DNA from: Prosapia bicincta
Lineage: Eukaryota > Arthropoda > Insecta > Hemiptera > Cercopidae
Assembly: GCA_036971475.1 (NCBI GenBank)
Contig: JBAIZL010000001.1
Location: 285,661,925-285,725,924 of the forward strand
Direction of reading: 5' to 3'
Length of the DNA stretch: 64,000 nucleotides
Part shown: in pieces, positions 51,998 through 63,235 of the stretch
Numbering within the stretch: position 1 is the first letter of the stretch
Layout: every line of letters begins with the position of its first letter
Made by a program: the position numbers and the translations under genes
The notes under the pieces: model-generated
Databases searched by the model: none
What the model saw: the letters and a program-made list of their open reading frames with translations, nothing else
Told to the model about the DNA's origin: nothing

Positions 51998-52240
51998 ATG
52001 TTATTTATTGTAGATAAATAAAACCTCTTAATTCTCAAAACTTGATGTTAATTTCGATTGAAAATCAATCACCTTCAGAGGAAGTTACTACAATACCAAT
52101 TCGCCTTGTAACTATCTACTGAAATTAGAAATTGAGTAATTTCCTCTAAAGATAATCGCTTTGTAATCGAAGTGTACAAGACATAAATAAAACGTGTTTA
52201 TGGCTTAGGTTTTGTTTATTTGTAATAAAAAGATACATTA
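51998..52240. mobile_element. Fold-back of hammerhead family C, decayed
   Basis: Begins gataaataaaacctctta and ends acataaataaaacg, tttatggctt, ttgtttatttgtaa. The left arm on the minus strand keeps CUGAAGG, a perfect GAUUGA/UCAAUC helix and GAAA (one core base, A9, is changed to G). The right arm keeps AAUCGAAGUGUACA with a damaged core (CUAAAGA). Confidence 0.65.
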
Positions 52241-52529
52241 CAGGTCCTCCAAGCTAATATCACTGTTACAACTATAAATACACGTTATAAACTATAAACG
52301 TGAATGTTTATACACGTTTGGTATACATATTTTTCTATATATATTTATAGAATTATTTTAGTACATATCGTGCATATTAGATAAATACCTCCTACAGTAA
52401 TTTAATAAGTGTTGTTGATATAGCAAATCTCATTGCTCTCTGTCTTGTAACCCCCCCCCTGGTATTTTGCAAATGGTGGTGGTGTGATTTAACTTATTTT
52501 AAAAAGTCTTTAATTACCTTTATCCACTA

Positions 52530-53207
52530 CCTATTCTTTATACTTTGAGACGGTTAAGTGTTTTCCTAACCAATTGTATCTTACTATTAACTCAGGCAAA
52601 CTGGCTGTCTGTTTAATAGGTCTAATAAAGACAGGTTACATTAACATTCTCGTTTGTGTTTACAAAAAAATTTAATTTAGAAAACAATTTAAACAGTTAA
52701 AATATTAATTTAATTTACCATTTGATTTTTACTTGTAATTACTTCACAAATTAAAATACATAATTTTTGCTTTCCACTCGTTTATACTTCACAAATTAAA
52801 ATACATAACTTTATATATTTTAAAAATGTTTTGAGACAAAGCTAGGTCAATGCACTCTGGTATCATATATTTACTGATTTAATCGAAACCAAAAATATCA
52901 AAAAATTAAATTTAAAAACATACCTTGGCAATCACTTAAACTTACGGGGTTTTGTTAGAACGTATAACTAACCCGAGTTCACTTTTATAACGTATTTAAA
53001 TTTTGAAAACTATAAACTAAACGTACAAAGCCAATAGTAAAACATTTCCCGTAGTTACAACATTTTTTAAAACCTTAACAGAAATGTTGACGATAGCAAG
53101 CCCATCTCTATTCTCCCTCTATGATGCGTCGTGGCAGAATAAACAACACTTCTTCCCAAGGGAACTTACCAAATGATTCGGAAATATCCCCACCCTTGTG
53201 CTGTCAG
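52530..53207 (-). repeat. Dispersed repeat family F, copy 1
   Basis: Read on the minus strand, it aligns along its length with the plus strand of 57229-57880. Landmarks are cacaagggtggggatatttc, taaaagtgaactcg, taagtttaagtgattgccaa, gtaaacacaaac and aacctgtctttattaga. Identity is moderate with indels. No open frame, so a non-autonomous element or old duplication. Confidence 0.7.
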
Positions 53208-55054
53208 AAAGAGGTCTTGTGTTGGTATTTAACATGACGTCCATTTCCCAAAAGTGAAGTTGGCAACTCTGAAGAACTTGAAGTTTTCCGCGAGGACGGT
53301 TTGATAAGTATATAAGAAGAATAAGCGTTGATTCGGAAACATTTATTTTGTCTAACCTTAACTAAATTCCAAAACTTCTCGCAGTTAAAGACACACAATC
53401 CTCAGCAACGTATTTACTCCAGACCACCATCTTCCCCAACGATACCCAGTAATGTCTGTGTCCCTGAGCGAAGATAATACGTGTATTACGACCAGAGGTC
53501 GTATCGCCCATCTTAGAACTGTAACTAAGGCCTCAAGCACATTGTTGTAAAGCATTTCATTTGTGGTATCGAGAAAAGTGGTTGTTTTACTTTTTTTGTG
53601 TTATTCACTTACCAAAATAGGTTTTCTATCATCGGCGTTGAGGTTTAAAAACACACACAAAATGTTCAATTATTTAGATATAATAAACTTCAAGAAATTC
53701 TAATAGAACCCTGTACCATGAATCAGTGACAGAGTTGCTTGCTAACACAGAAAAGAGATCTTTGTTTCAACATTTACTATTAAGTCGAGAAGATAGCTAA
53801 ACAAATCTCCGAAATCACCTAAACTTCGAAGTATCGAGTCTATCTTAGTTATGGTATAGGGTGTATTATCAAATGATTATTTTTCTAAATAAATTATTGT
53901 TTTAGGTGATTGTGTTTGAGAAATTAATATTAAGTTTAGAATACTTGGAATTTGAATGACAAAAATACTAACCTTGAATGTTATATTTTATAATTTTTAA
54001 TAAAACAAAAATAAGTTTCCAAATTTAATATTTAAATAAATGGTTCTAATATTAACGTCATGAATAATGTGCTTGAATGGCCCACAAAGAATTCAGAAAA
54101 ACTGTAAAAGATTATTAAACTTCAAATCGGTTCTAAACATATTTTTGTGTTCTAAAACAAATGACTCTTATAATCTATAATTCCTTCCATAATTAATATT
54201 CTGTTGAATAACTTTACGTAAGAGCCATAAAGCAAAAAAAAAAAAAAATGAATTTAAATATAAAGAATTTTACTGTCACAAAATAAATGTAAAAAAGTGA
54301 CCTTTTGAAGTTAAACTCTGTAAAGGTGGTTAAGTGATATCACGATTCATAAAGTATGATGTAAAAAAGCCTTTCAACTCTAGTAGCGAGCGTAAATCTT
54401 TAAAATAATTAAAGTTTAGGCAGAAAAACTATACTAAAGTTAAATAATATTGAAGAAGAAATTTCGCTAAGAAAATTTGTTAACCTAAAACAATTGCAAG
54501 CAACCTCTCTTATGCACGCACGCAAACAAACGCACACTCACATCTTCTCACTCAATTGTTCACGAGTCGTGCTATAAAAACTTCGAACTCAATCAGATAT
54601 TGAGATAGGCCAGTCTAACTGAAGACAGTTTCTTGACCTTCCAGAGAGTTGGAACTTGGAAAACGTTCAGAGAAAAAGGAAGTAGAAATACTAAAAAGAA
54701 ATTTGTTTGTTACTTAATTTTAAAATCTAAAGTTTAAATTTGTTGAAAAGTTAGAGATATAGTACTGCATGTTTATTATTGAATAGTGAATAATAGAATA
54801 TTAAAAGTACATCTAGAATCTTTATTCATATTTTTATTTTTAGTCTAGGAAATACAATTAGGTTATGCAAATCTATTTAATCATCGTAAGAGGAATTTTA
54901 TATCTCCGTTTTATCGTTGTATTTTGCAAAATACTGTAGAAATAACACTGTTGTAACTCTTACAAATCTGTCTTAAGTGTAATCAGAAAAACCATTAAAA
55001 TGTAATTTAGAAAACTAAACACAATGTAACTGTATGAAGCAACTGTGGCTTAAT
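53208..55054. other. Non-coding stretch, nothing recognised
   Basis: No supported gene. A 64-codon frame at 53204-53398 (minus) has no recognisable domain. Confidence 0.45.
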
Positions 55055-55106
55055 GTTTATTTTTAAATAAATAAAATCTCTAAACCACAAATAACTTTTA
55101 TTTTAA

Positions 55107-55149
55107 ACCTTATGTACATTTCAATTGCCCAGCAATCATCTTCAGAGGT
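55107..55149 (-). ncRNA. Hammerhead ribozyme motif, left arm, family C
   Basis: Minus strand order: ACCU (55149-55146), CUGAAGA (55145-55139), extra U, GAUUGC/GCAAUU helix II with a UGG loop, GAA, palindromic AUGUACAU (55119-55112), A as cleavage-site base (55111), AGGU (55110-55107). ACCU and AGGU pair perfectly as helix I. All invariant bases are present. Helix III must form in a dimer. Confidence 0.8.
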
Positions 55150-55420
55150 ATTTAAAAAATACAACTAACTTTAAACAACATAATACAATGAATATATAGG
55201 CATAAACAGGCAACTACTTCGCCACGCCCCTTATTTTAAAAAAATAGTCCGACCAATCACGTTGTAGTAAATTCCCCTTCTGCAACTTGGTCCGGTCTTT
55301 CAACTCCCGTGGTGAAGTAAGAGTAAGGGGCGTGGCGAAGTAGTTACCTGTTTATATGCCTACACTGTATATTCATTGTATTATGTTGTTTAAAGTTAGT
55401 TGTATCTTTTAAGTACCTCT

Positions 55421-55470
55421 GAAGATGATTGCTAAGCAATTGAAATGTACATAAGGTTTAAAATAAAAGT
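55421..55470 (+). ncRNA. Hammerhead ribozyme motif, right arm, family C
   Basis: ACCU (55425-55428), CUGAAGA (55429-55435), extra U, GAUUGC (55437-55442) with GCAAUU (55446-55451) and a UAA loop, GAA (55452-55454), AUGUACAU (55455-55462), A at the predicted cleavage site (55463), AGGU (55464-55467). Differs from the left-arm copy in helix II only in loop bases, as expected when loop sequence is free. Confidence 0.8.
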
Positions 55471-55510
55471 TATTTGTGGTTTAGAGGTTTTATTTATTTA
55501 AAAATAAACT

Positions 55511-55989
55511 AAACACAAACTAATATTAAATATATGCATAAATGTCAATCTGTAAGTAACACAATGACTATAGGCGCACGGTGACTTAAAAATAATGAAT
55601 GAATACAGTAATGTTTATTTTAGTGTTAAATATAGACCTATTACTAATACTCAGTAAAATGTGTTTAACCTATTCAGTGCCATAATAATGTTACTTTATT
55701 TCCTCAGTTTTTTAAGATCACTCAGTATATAATGACTCATTCTAGGCAGTTAAGGTGGAGTTGATTGGTCTTACTTTGGGCCAAATCGTATTCCAGGATG
55801 GTAATGTGACCTTCACATTACTTCGATGCCCGTCTATTATCATACCTTTCCCCCTGGTTACTCATTTTTACTTAAATAACTGATCGGGGGGGGGATACAT
55901 ACAAACTATTTGGCGCTACTTGGGATCTACTCCAGGAACGTTGTGTAAGCACACATGTAACCTTCATATATGTAGTATGTAGATATATA
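55511..55989. other. Non-coding stretch, nothing recognised
   Basis: AT-rich. A G9 run is at about 55886-55894. Confidence 0.45.
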
Positions 55990-56226
<237 letters not shown>

Positions 56227-56340
56227 TATTTATTTTAATATTGTACAAACATGTCAACAACAAGAAAATTCACAAAAGAATGCACTTGAAACTTTTCATC
56301 AATTTAATATCTTGGTATCATCAGAAGCTTTGCTCACTGT
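56227..56340 (-). mobile_element. PLE-like end, family G, abutting (CA)n
   Basis: On the minus strand a hammerhead motif is followed by ttttcttgttgttgacatgt and acaatattaaaataaatag and then the (TG)n tract. This copies the layout of family A ends (hammerhead, AT-rich tail, microsatellite), with TG in place of TA. Confidence 0.5.
56283..56330 (-). ncRNA. Hammerhead ribozyme motif, family G
   Basis: Minus strand: GCUU (56328-56325), CUGAUGA (56324-56318), extra U, ACCAA/UUGAU helix II with one C-A mismatch, GAA, AAGUUU (56294-56289; self-complementary with G-U wobbles), C at the predicted cleavage site (56288), AAGU (56287-56284). GCUU pairs AAGU with one wobble. Order and invariant bases fit a hammerhead. 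Helix II is the weakest part. Confidence 0.6.
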
Positions 56341-56683
56341 CAACACTGTCATGTAAACGATGGGTTTTCACCGTATTTGTCTCGGAAGTTCACGATTTCC
56401 CGCAAAAGCTATTCGTACGAAGGAAATTTTCCTGAACATCTTTGACCCCAATCTTCACCGCATTTCAAGCCCAAGTTAGGGAAATTGATTTTTTTGCTTT
56501 AAAAGTCGACGAAAATGAGATTTGTTGTGCTCTCTGAGCCAATTTCAACTGTATTTATTTTGAATGTAATCCTTATTAAAGTTTCGTTGTTTACGTTTAT
56601 TATAAAAATTTATTCCAAATACGTTACAAAAAATGTTACAATTGATATGATAGGTTAGAACTACATAAACATGATCACAAGCG

Positions 56684-56724
<41 letters not shown>

Positions 56725-57228
56725 ACTAAAATGCAATCAATGTTTATTTCATTTTATAAATTCACTGCCCTTGTTTACAGTAATTCGTATGAAGGCGGAA
56801 AATAAACTGTATCATTCTGGGTCTAGTTCAAAATAGTGTACCACCACCAGCCAGTCACAATTTGGACTAATTTGACGAAAGATGCGTACAACGAAATATG
56901 CGTATACAGTACCAGCAATCTTAAGAAAGATGCGTACAGAATCTAGTTTTGACAGATGGTGAGGGTGAGCTATGACGCCAGAACATTGTAACAGGCGAAA
57001 AATGGGTGTACTTTTTGTCGTACATAGATCATAAAATCTTTGAGCTATTCTAACATGCTGTGATTTTTGGCTACAATTCAGTATGTTGTATAAATATTTG
57101 TTGTTCAATTAATGTAAAATTAACATGATTAAAAGACATTTTTGTTTATAAAAATGTTTTATGACTACGCTAGTCAAAATGACGTCATGTTAAAAAAAAT
57201 ACGTGAATCAATGAAAAGTTTTTTCAGA
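56341..57228. other. Non-coding stretch with (AT)n
   Basis: (AT)n at 56686-56721. A 98-codon minus frame (56812-57108) has no recognisable domain. Nothing else supported. Confidence 0.45.
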
Positions 57229-57880
57229 ATACACAAGAGTGGGGATATTTCGAATCTTAAAATAGGTTACCGTGAAAAAAAGAGTTTCGTCCCATTCTCG
57301 CAGGACACACGATAGAGAGAGGATCGTATGGGCTAGCAGTTGTTAAAATTTGTGTTAAAGTTTTAGGAATGTAATTTTTAAAATTAATTAACAACGGGGA
57401 AATGGTTTATTGGTAGCTTTGTTACGTTTTGTTTATTATTTTGAAAATTTAAATCTTTTATAAAAGTGAGCTTATGTAAATTATTATATGTCCTGACAAA
57501 GCCACGTAAGTTTAAACGATTGCCAAGATATGTTTTTTTATTTAATTTTTTGATATTGTTTCTATTCAATCAAATCAGTAAATATTGGATAAAACAGTGC
57601 ATTTAACCTAGCTTTGTCTCAAAATATTTTTAAAGGATGTAATCTTTTATATTTTAATTTTATGAAGCTCAACTTGTAAAAAGTATATTGTATTTAAAGT
57701 GTTATATTTTGACTATTTTAATTTTTTCAAAATTAAATCTTTCTTGTAAACACAAACTAGAATTTTAATGAAACCTGTCTTTATTAGAACGATTAAAAAT
57801 ACAGTTTGTATGAGTTATTTGTAAGGTACGATTGTTAAGACAAACAATTGACCCGGCGGTTTACCTCTGAGTTAAACATA
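57229..57880 (+). repeat. Dispersed repeat family F, copy 2
   Basis: Plus-strand counterpart of 52530-53207, about 4.7 kb away in opposite orientation: acaagagtggggatatttcg, gtaagtttaaacgattgcca, gtaaacacaaactagaattt, aaacctgtctttattaga. Confidence 0.7.
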
Positions 57881-59139
57881 GATTTTGTTCAGTTTCTCGG
57901 GATTGGAGGATCCTTTAAAACTTTATCTATTAAATCGGATTTTCATCACACTTTTCCAGGCTTTATAGAGATATGTTGCGCTAATATTTTGGCGAATATC
58001 AGCTTGTGCCCTCGGTAATTTTTTTGTTTTATAATTTTATTAAAAAAAAATTACAAACATTTAAAAATTTTAATCTATATTACAACTTGACCAATTACTT
58101 CATCTTACCATCAGATTTCTTTGGTCTAACCTAATCCATTTTTATATTCCTTTTATTAGTTCACAATCTACTGATATATATTTTGTACAAATTTTCAATC
58201 GATAATAAATTACGTTTTTATTCATCCAATCAAGTTCAAATACATTTTTTAAAACTTAATAATCGATGACAATTGATGTTAATAAGGTTTTTAAATATTT
58301 ATTCACTAGTTATATTATAAGAATTTATAAAGAAATTTATGAAGAAATGTGAATCTTCATGATAAACGTCTAGCGCGCTTTGGCACAGAACCAACTTTCT
58401 AATCCCAAGAAATGAATATGTCAAAGACATATATGAATTTTTCCCCAATTTGGCTTTCGCCGCAGCCTCCATTACACAACCTTAAACTGTTACCATGGTT
58501 ATCACAAAAATACCATAAATAGTGCTCTAGGGTTAAAAATGAATGATACGAATAAAATAGACAAACTGAAAATAACTAGAAATAAGCAAACAATGATAAA
58601 ATATTTTGTTTCTTGACATCAGTAGGAATTTCCTTAATTTTTTTTTATATTACTAGTTTTGATGTAGGCCAGAGATAATAAACAAGACATTAGACTCCAG
58701 TTTCTAGGTATATTTGTACTATTTTTTAAATTCTTTCGTTCGACTTAATATACTTTGTATTTCTTATCTTTACTTCTAAGTGTATCTTCAGTCTCATGAG
58801 CATACGAGTCGAAGTTTCAACCTCTTTTGATAAGTCTCTTTCGATTAAATCGAACTTATCACTACGATAGTAAAAGGCAAAGTGAACACTGACAAAGTGG
58901 TTTTCGACCCATTTTGACTGGGAAAATATAAAACCTTGAAAGTTGTTAGCAAATAGTTTATGTGAAGATGAACTGGGATGACAACTGGAATCCGGTTTGT
59001 ATACTTTTATTCTTGTCCAATTTACGACTTATACTCGTCAATTGGTATTGTTTGCTCAACACGTTTTACACAACTTTGCTGCAACTATTTGTATGTGTGT
59101 GTGTGTTGTGTGTATGTGTATATATTGATTATTACTATT
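57881..59139. other. Non-coding stretch with family D-like strings
   Basis: tttttattcatccaatcaag (58215) is shared with 38010, and cagtaggaatt (58620) with family D. No gene supported. Confidence 0.45.
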
Positions 59140-59242
59140 CATTCCTGATGATATTAGTACTGTTTACCAAAGAAAATGTTTAATAAAATTAATAAATAAT
59201 TCTTGTATTTGAATTACCTCAATTGTTCTGATTATTATTCAA

Positions 59243-59311
<69 letters not shown>
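59140..59311 (+). mobile_element. PLE family A end module 1, then (TA)n
   Basis: CUGAUGA (59145-59151) and the following hairpin are recognisable but helix II is disrupted (AUUAGUA against UACCAAA), so this hammerhead is dead. The tail attcttgtatttgaattacc runs into (TA)n from 59246. Confidence 0.65.
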
Positions 59312-59314
<3 letters not shown>

Positions 59315-59324
59315 AATTTAAAAT

Positions 59325-59527
59325 ATTTCAAAAACAAGAATACTTTTATTGAATATATTTATTCAAAGCTTTTCGCCGATAAAATAGATAGAAATAATTA
59401 TTTTCCTGAAGATGCTGGTACTATTTTATCGGCGAAAAGCTTTGAATAAATATATTCATTAAAAGTATTCTTTTTTTTGAAATATTTTTAATTTATTAAC
59501 TATATTACAAGAAAACATATCACCATA

Positions 59528-59587
<60 letters not shown>
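59325..59587 (+). mobile_element. PLE family A end module 2, inverted pair, then (TA)n
   Basis: Left part gaatatatttattcaaagct, tttcgccgataaaatag is the complement of ctattttatcggcgaaaagc, tttgaataaatatattc on the right. The right part carries the complete hammerhead at 59402. The module ends in ttacaagaaaacatat and a TA tract (59530-59587). Confidence 0.75.
59402..59447 (+). ncRNA. Hammerhead motif with compensatory changes, family A
   Basis: CUGAAGA (59406-59412), extra U, GCUGGUA (59414-59420) with UAUCGGC (59427-59433) and a CUAUUU loop, GAA, AAGCUU (59437-59442), U, GAAU. Relative to 23217 the helix changes U-A to C-G at one position and keeps pairing by G-U at others. The free N7 base changes U to A. 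Covariation supports the fold. Helix I pairs over about three bases (UUC with GAA). Confidence 0.7.
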
Positions 59588-59590
<3 letters not shown>

Positions 59591-59751
59591 AAAACAACAC
59601 AGGTTATTCAAATACAAGAATATTTATTATTTTATATCCTTGAGTATTTGAAAAAAAAAAAAAAAAAAAAAAATGGATATAAAATAATAAATATTCTTGT
59701 ATTTGAATAACCTGTGTTGTTTTAAATTATTAAACAAGAAAACGTATTTTA

Positions 59752-59791
<40 letters not shown>
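59588..59791. mobile_element. PLE family A end module 3, palindrome with central poly(A), then (TA)n
   Basis: aaaacaacacaggttattca, aatacaagaatatttattat, tttatatcc is mirrored exactly by the right half ending aacctgtgttgtttt. The centre has 23 A residues. The tail attattaaacaagaaaacgt leads into (TA)n at 59757-59791. Only the terminal tail of the element is present, as an inverted pair. Confidence 0.8.
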
Positions 59792-59794
<3 letters not shown>

Positions 59795-59879
59795 AACAAA
59801 AGTCAAAATACAAATACAAGAATTATATTTGTATTTGTATTTTGACTTTTGTTCTTTATTAATACACAAGAAAACATAT

Positions 59880-59952
<73 letters not shown>
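59792..59952. mobile_element. PLE-related end module 4, short palindrome, then (TA)n
   Basis: aaagaacaaaagtcaaaata, caaatacaa is mirrored after an 8-base centre by tttgtatttg, tattttgacttttgttcttt. The end string acacaagaaaacatatt and the following TA tract (59878-59952) match the other modules although the palindromic part differs. Confidence 0.7.
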
Positions 59953-59955
<3 letters not shown>

Positions 59956-61969
59956 GATAGAATGCATTGTCGTATACGAGAGTATTATAGTTCAGTACAA
60001 CAAATATGTATCCGTCATCTGGTAATACTACTCACGTCCTTGATCATTAGTGGCCTGATTATAAATCATAATAGCCCTTCGTAATCCTACATAACTTACT
60101 CTACTCGGAGATAGTACAACCAAACATATATTATCTTAATACAGCCTGCGTCCAAGCTCTTATCCCCGGAGTATATAGGTCACGACAATGCTCCGATTTC
60201 CAGAATATTGAGAAATCGTGTTCGGCAACGGCAGGAATGAATCGTAAGAAAGTAAATTACCATTAACTTCCTGGTAAAATCCTTTTAGAAGCCTGGTAGC
60301 TCAATGTAGTTTTAGAAAAATAACTTTATTCACTTGGTAAGCGACACAATTTGTATATAAGAGAGAGGTGTAATAATTGTTTTTGTTTTATTATAACTTT
60401 GTGCAGTTATAAATAATAAACCTCGGAAGTGCGGCTTCGCCTATGAATCTTCAGAAATTATAACATTATCATAAGCACAACATTAAATACTGTATATATA
60501 TATAAATATCTTCCATCGACACAATCCCAGGGGGCCAGGGGAAAAAATAAATAACGAAAATTATAAAAAATTTCAAAACCAGATAGAGCGACGGTAAAAA
60601 TTAAAACAGTTTACTCTAAATGTAACTACACATTACTTTATAAAAGCAAACATAGTAGTTTATTAAAACAAAAATACTAGTTTCGACGAAGATGGTGTAT
60701 TTATCAGTGCTTGTCTACTACTGAATATTAACTTAATATCAAGATAGAGCGATTGATAAAATGTCTGGTGAGAAAAAAGAAGAGAGTTATTATAAACTAA
60801 CATCGATCTGTAAATGTTAATGATATATAAAAAAGTATTTGGAAAATTTTCTTTTAATTTGTAAGCGAGTAATCTTATAAAATGTGTTTGTAGAACTTTA
60901 ACTGAAATTTAAATTTGAACCGCCTTGTCATTCATTCCTTCTAGTTGTTCTTGTCATTGTAACAAATAGTAGGCATACAAACCATTATTTTAAAGTCAAT
61001 TCCTGCTTAGATCAACAAAGAAAAATTTTACTTAGTTGTTTCTTATTAAAAAATTATGATAAATATAAATAAAGTAACATAACCGATACGTTAAAACAGC
61101 TGTTCTACCACATAACCTATAACATAAAATCAGCTGTTTTATGAAATGATTTCATTGAAATCATATGTTACTACTTATTTCGAGCCAAGAAGGACGAAAT
61201 AACTTTACTACATTCCTTCCCCCTTAAATTTTGTTTCTCATATAAAACTAAAATTAATTTACATTTAAGTTTTATTAATGAATTATTATTATTTGAGACT
61301 GTATGAACTATAAGTGCCATCTACTACAAGTTGAAAAAATATATTTGAACATGAGTGGATAAATGAAGTATTTTATGGACGATTGAAAATTTGAACAAGA
61401 TAAATGCAAGGAGAGTGTGACCTAATAGAAGGGATTGAAAAATACCACAACTTCGTGTATAGGAAGTACAACAAGTACAATTGAACTTTTACAGCTAATG
61501 TACACAATAGAAGTGCTACATAATTACAGTATAAGATTTATACAAGTACTGTAATAGGTATTCTTATATAATAATAATGTAATTATAAGTTATTTAATAA
61601 CATAACGAAGTTATAAAAGCACGTTTCGAAACAAGCCAACATCATCAAATGGTATGACTGCAGCAAGCTACGGACAAACAGTTCCAACCCCTAGTATATA
61701 GATTTCATTTTAGCTATACCATTTTGATAAATCTTTGTTCAATGGCATTAGGTACATTGTAAATCATGTGAATACACTACATTCAAAATATTTACCTGTT
61801 CTATTATACAACAGTATTGTGTAAAAATAATTTAACTGTCTGTTTTATCAAGTGGGCGATAGGATGGAAGATTAGCTTTCATTGAAATTATTATTTTGTT
61901 TCATTTAAATTGTTTACTTTTCCGAAGAAATTGAGTACGATGTAGTTATACAATTATAAATAAATAAAA
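59953..61969. other. Non-coding stretch, nothing recognised
   Basis: AT-rich. On the minus strand at 61611-61655 a string UUGAUGAUGUUGG ... CGAAACG resembles a decayed hammerhead. No gene supported. Confidence 0.45.
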
Positions 61970-62118
61970 CCTCTTAGGCCACAAAAACGTTTTATTTATG
62001 TCCTGATGTACATTTCGATTAAGAAGCAATCATCTTTAAAAGAAATAATTACCTTGCTTTGCAATAAAAATGTACACCAGGACATAAATAAAACGTTTTT
62101 GTGGCTTACAACGTAAGC
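61970..62118. mobile_element. Fold-back of hammerhead family C, decayed core
   Basis: gccacaaaaacgttttattt, atgtcctgatgtacattt is mirrored by aaaatgtacaccaggacat, aaataaaacgtttttgtggc. The minus-strand left arm keeps GAUU/AAUC, GAAA, UGUACAU, C and AGG, but the catalytic CUGAAGA reads UUAAAGA, and the right arm lost GAAA. Confidence 0.7.
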
Positions 62119-62499
62119 AGATTTTATTTATTTGTAAACAAAAATTACACCATAGTTGCTCCAAGTTAGAATATTCGGAATTTTTAAATTAGTATTGGCC
62201 GGACCGTTTCGGAAATCCTCCATCTATCAGAGGAATAACCATATGCCTGGACTGAGTATCCGAGGACCTGCTAATCGGGCAAGTAAATTACTTGACAATG
62301 CTAAACATGCGTATTACGAATCCAGCGTAAGTAAAAGATATTATCTTATTTTCCCATTTTTTATTTTCTCTTAATTACTACATTGAGTATTCATCTTGTA
62401 CTTGATCTACAAATATATCATTTGTAAGGAATATTTATATATGCAGTAGAACCTCGATATTTCGGACCTCACTATTCCGGATCTCCGCATAATCCGGAC

Positions 62500-62503
<4 letters not shown>

Positions 62504-62550
<47 letters not shown>

Positions 62551-62697
62551 AAATTGTAAATTAATATATATTAAATTGTAATTTTCATTCCTGATGATGT
62601 TGGTACTGTTTACCAACGAAAAGCTTTGGATATAAATTAATAAATATTCTTGTATTTGAATAACCTATGTCGTTTTAAATTATTAAACAAGAAAACG

Positions 62698-62777
<80 letters not shown>
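62504..62777 (+). mobile_element. PLE family A end inserted in the pogo-like MITE
   Basis: Order: (TA)n, ttaaattgtaattttcattc, hammerhead, tail with attcttgtatttgaataacc and aaacaagaaaacgtatt, (AT)n, (TG)n. Same module as 23161-23361. Confidence 0.8.
62586..62632 (+). ncRNA. Hammerhead ribozyme motif, PLE family A
   Basis: CUGAUGA (62591-62597), extra U, GUUGGUA/UACCAAC, GAA (62618-62620), AAGCUU, U, GGAU. Identical to 23217 through the ribozyme except that helix I is AUUC with GGAU (one G-U pair in place of A-U). Confidence 0.75.
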
Positions 62778-62778
<1 letters not shown>

Positions 62779-63144
62779 ACATCATTCTATCTACATACCG
62801 GTGACTTTCTGTAAGTATATGTTTTATTTCCCTGTGTTTTAGGCATTCTCTGGTTAATCCAGTTAATCCGAATTAACTAGGTTCAACTGTATTGCATTTC
62901 CTTGGCATAAATGTATCAACTTGACACTTAAATTCGACTTAAGTCGAGATTACTAATGTGACACTTTGTGACTAAGGGCACTAATAGTCGCTAAGGGCGC
63001 AAATGTTCGACATTTAAGGTCACTAGTACTCCATAATTTATTTCTGTTGACTCCGATAAAGAAATTAACTATTAGAAACGATAGACAGTAATTACTTTCT
63101 TTTCCTATTGGTTTATATAACCACTTATGAAATAATAAAACCAC

Positions 63145-63235
63145 CTGTTGATCAATACTATCACTTATTTATTTTTAAAATAACGTCTGAGAAATAGAAG
63201 TAATCACGTTAGTTTATTAAAGATTTTAATTAAAT
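63145..63235. other. AT-rich spacer
   Basis: Nothing recognised. Confidence 0.5.

Larger units (their letters stand above)
55055..55510. mobile_element. 456-bp fold-back carrying a hammerhead in each arm
   Basis: Nearly perfect inverted repeat: left arm 55055-55232 and right arm 55324-55510 around a 91-base unpaired centre. Outer ends are gtttatttttaaataaataa. Inner ends are ggcgaagtagttacctg and its complement. Each arm has an intact hammerhead motif (55107-55149 minus, 55421-55467 plus), so the two ribozymes point outward from the centre. The centre has aactcccgtggtgaagtaag and no coding capacity. Relatives in the window (23740, 51998, 61970) are degenerate, so this is the youngest or best conserved copy. 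Confidence 0.85.
62444..62889. mobile_element. pogo-like MITE interrupted by a PLE end
   Basis: Left terminus CAGTAGAACCTCGATATT, then TCGGACC. The right terminus read inward is CAGTTGAACCTAGTTAAT, then TCGGATTAACTGG. They match at most positions, and CAGTnGAACCTC is typical of pogo/Tigger-type Tc1-mariner ends. The right flank is TA, but the left flank is TG, so the target TA is only half preserved. Without the PLE/microsatellite insert (about 62504-62777) the element would be about 170 bp. Confidence 0.65.

Noticed and set aside
53160..53215. Mini-exon bounded by ctgacag and GTAAGT on the minus strand
   Set aside because: The segment belongs to dispersed repeat family F, whose other copy at 57229 lacks the donor. 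Most likely chance splice-like strings.
61611..61655. UUGAUGAUGUUGG ... CGAAACGUG on the minus strand
   Set aside because: C3 is changed to U, helix II does not pair properly and the base at the cleavage site would be G, which hammerheads do not cleave.
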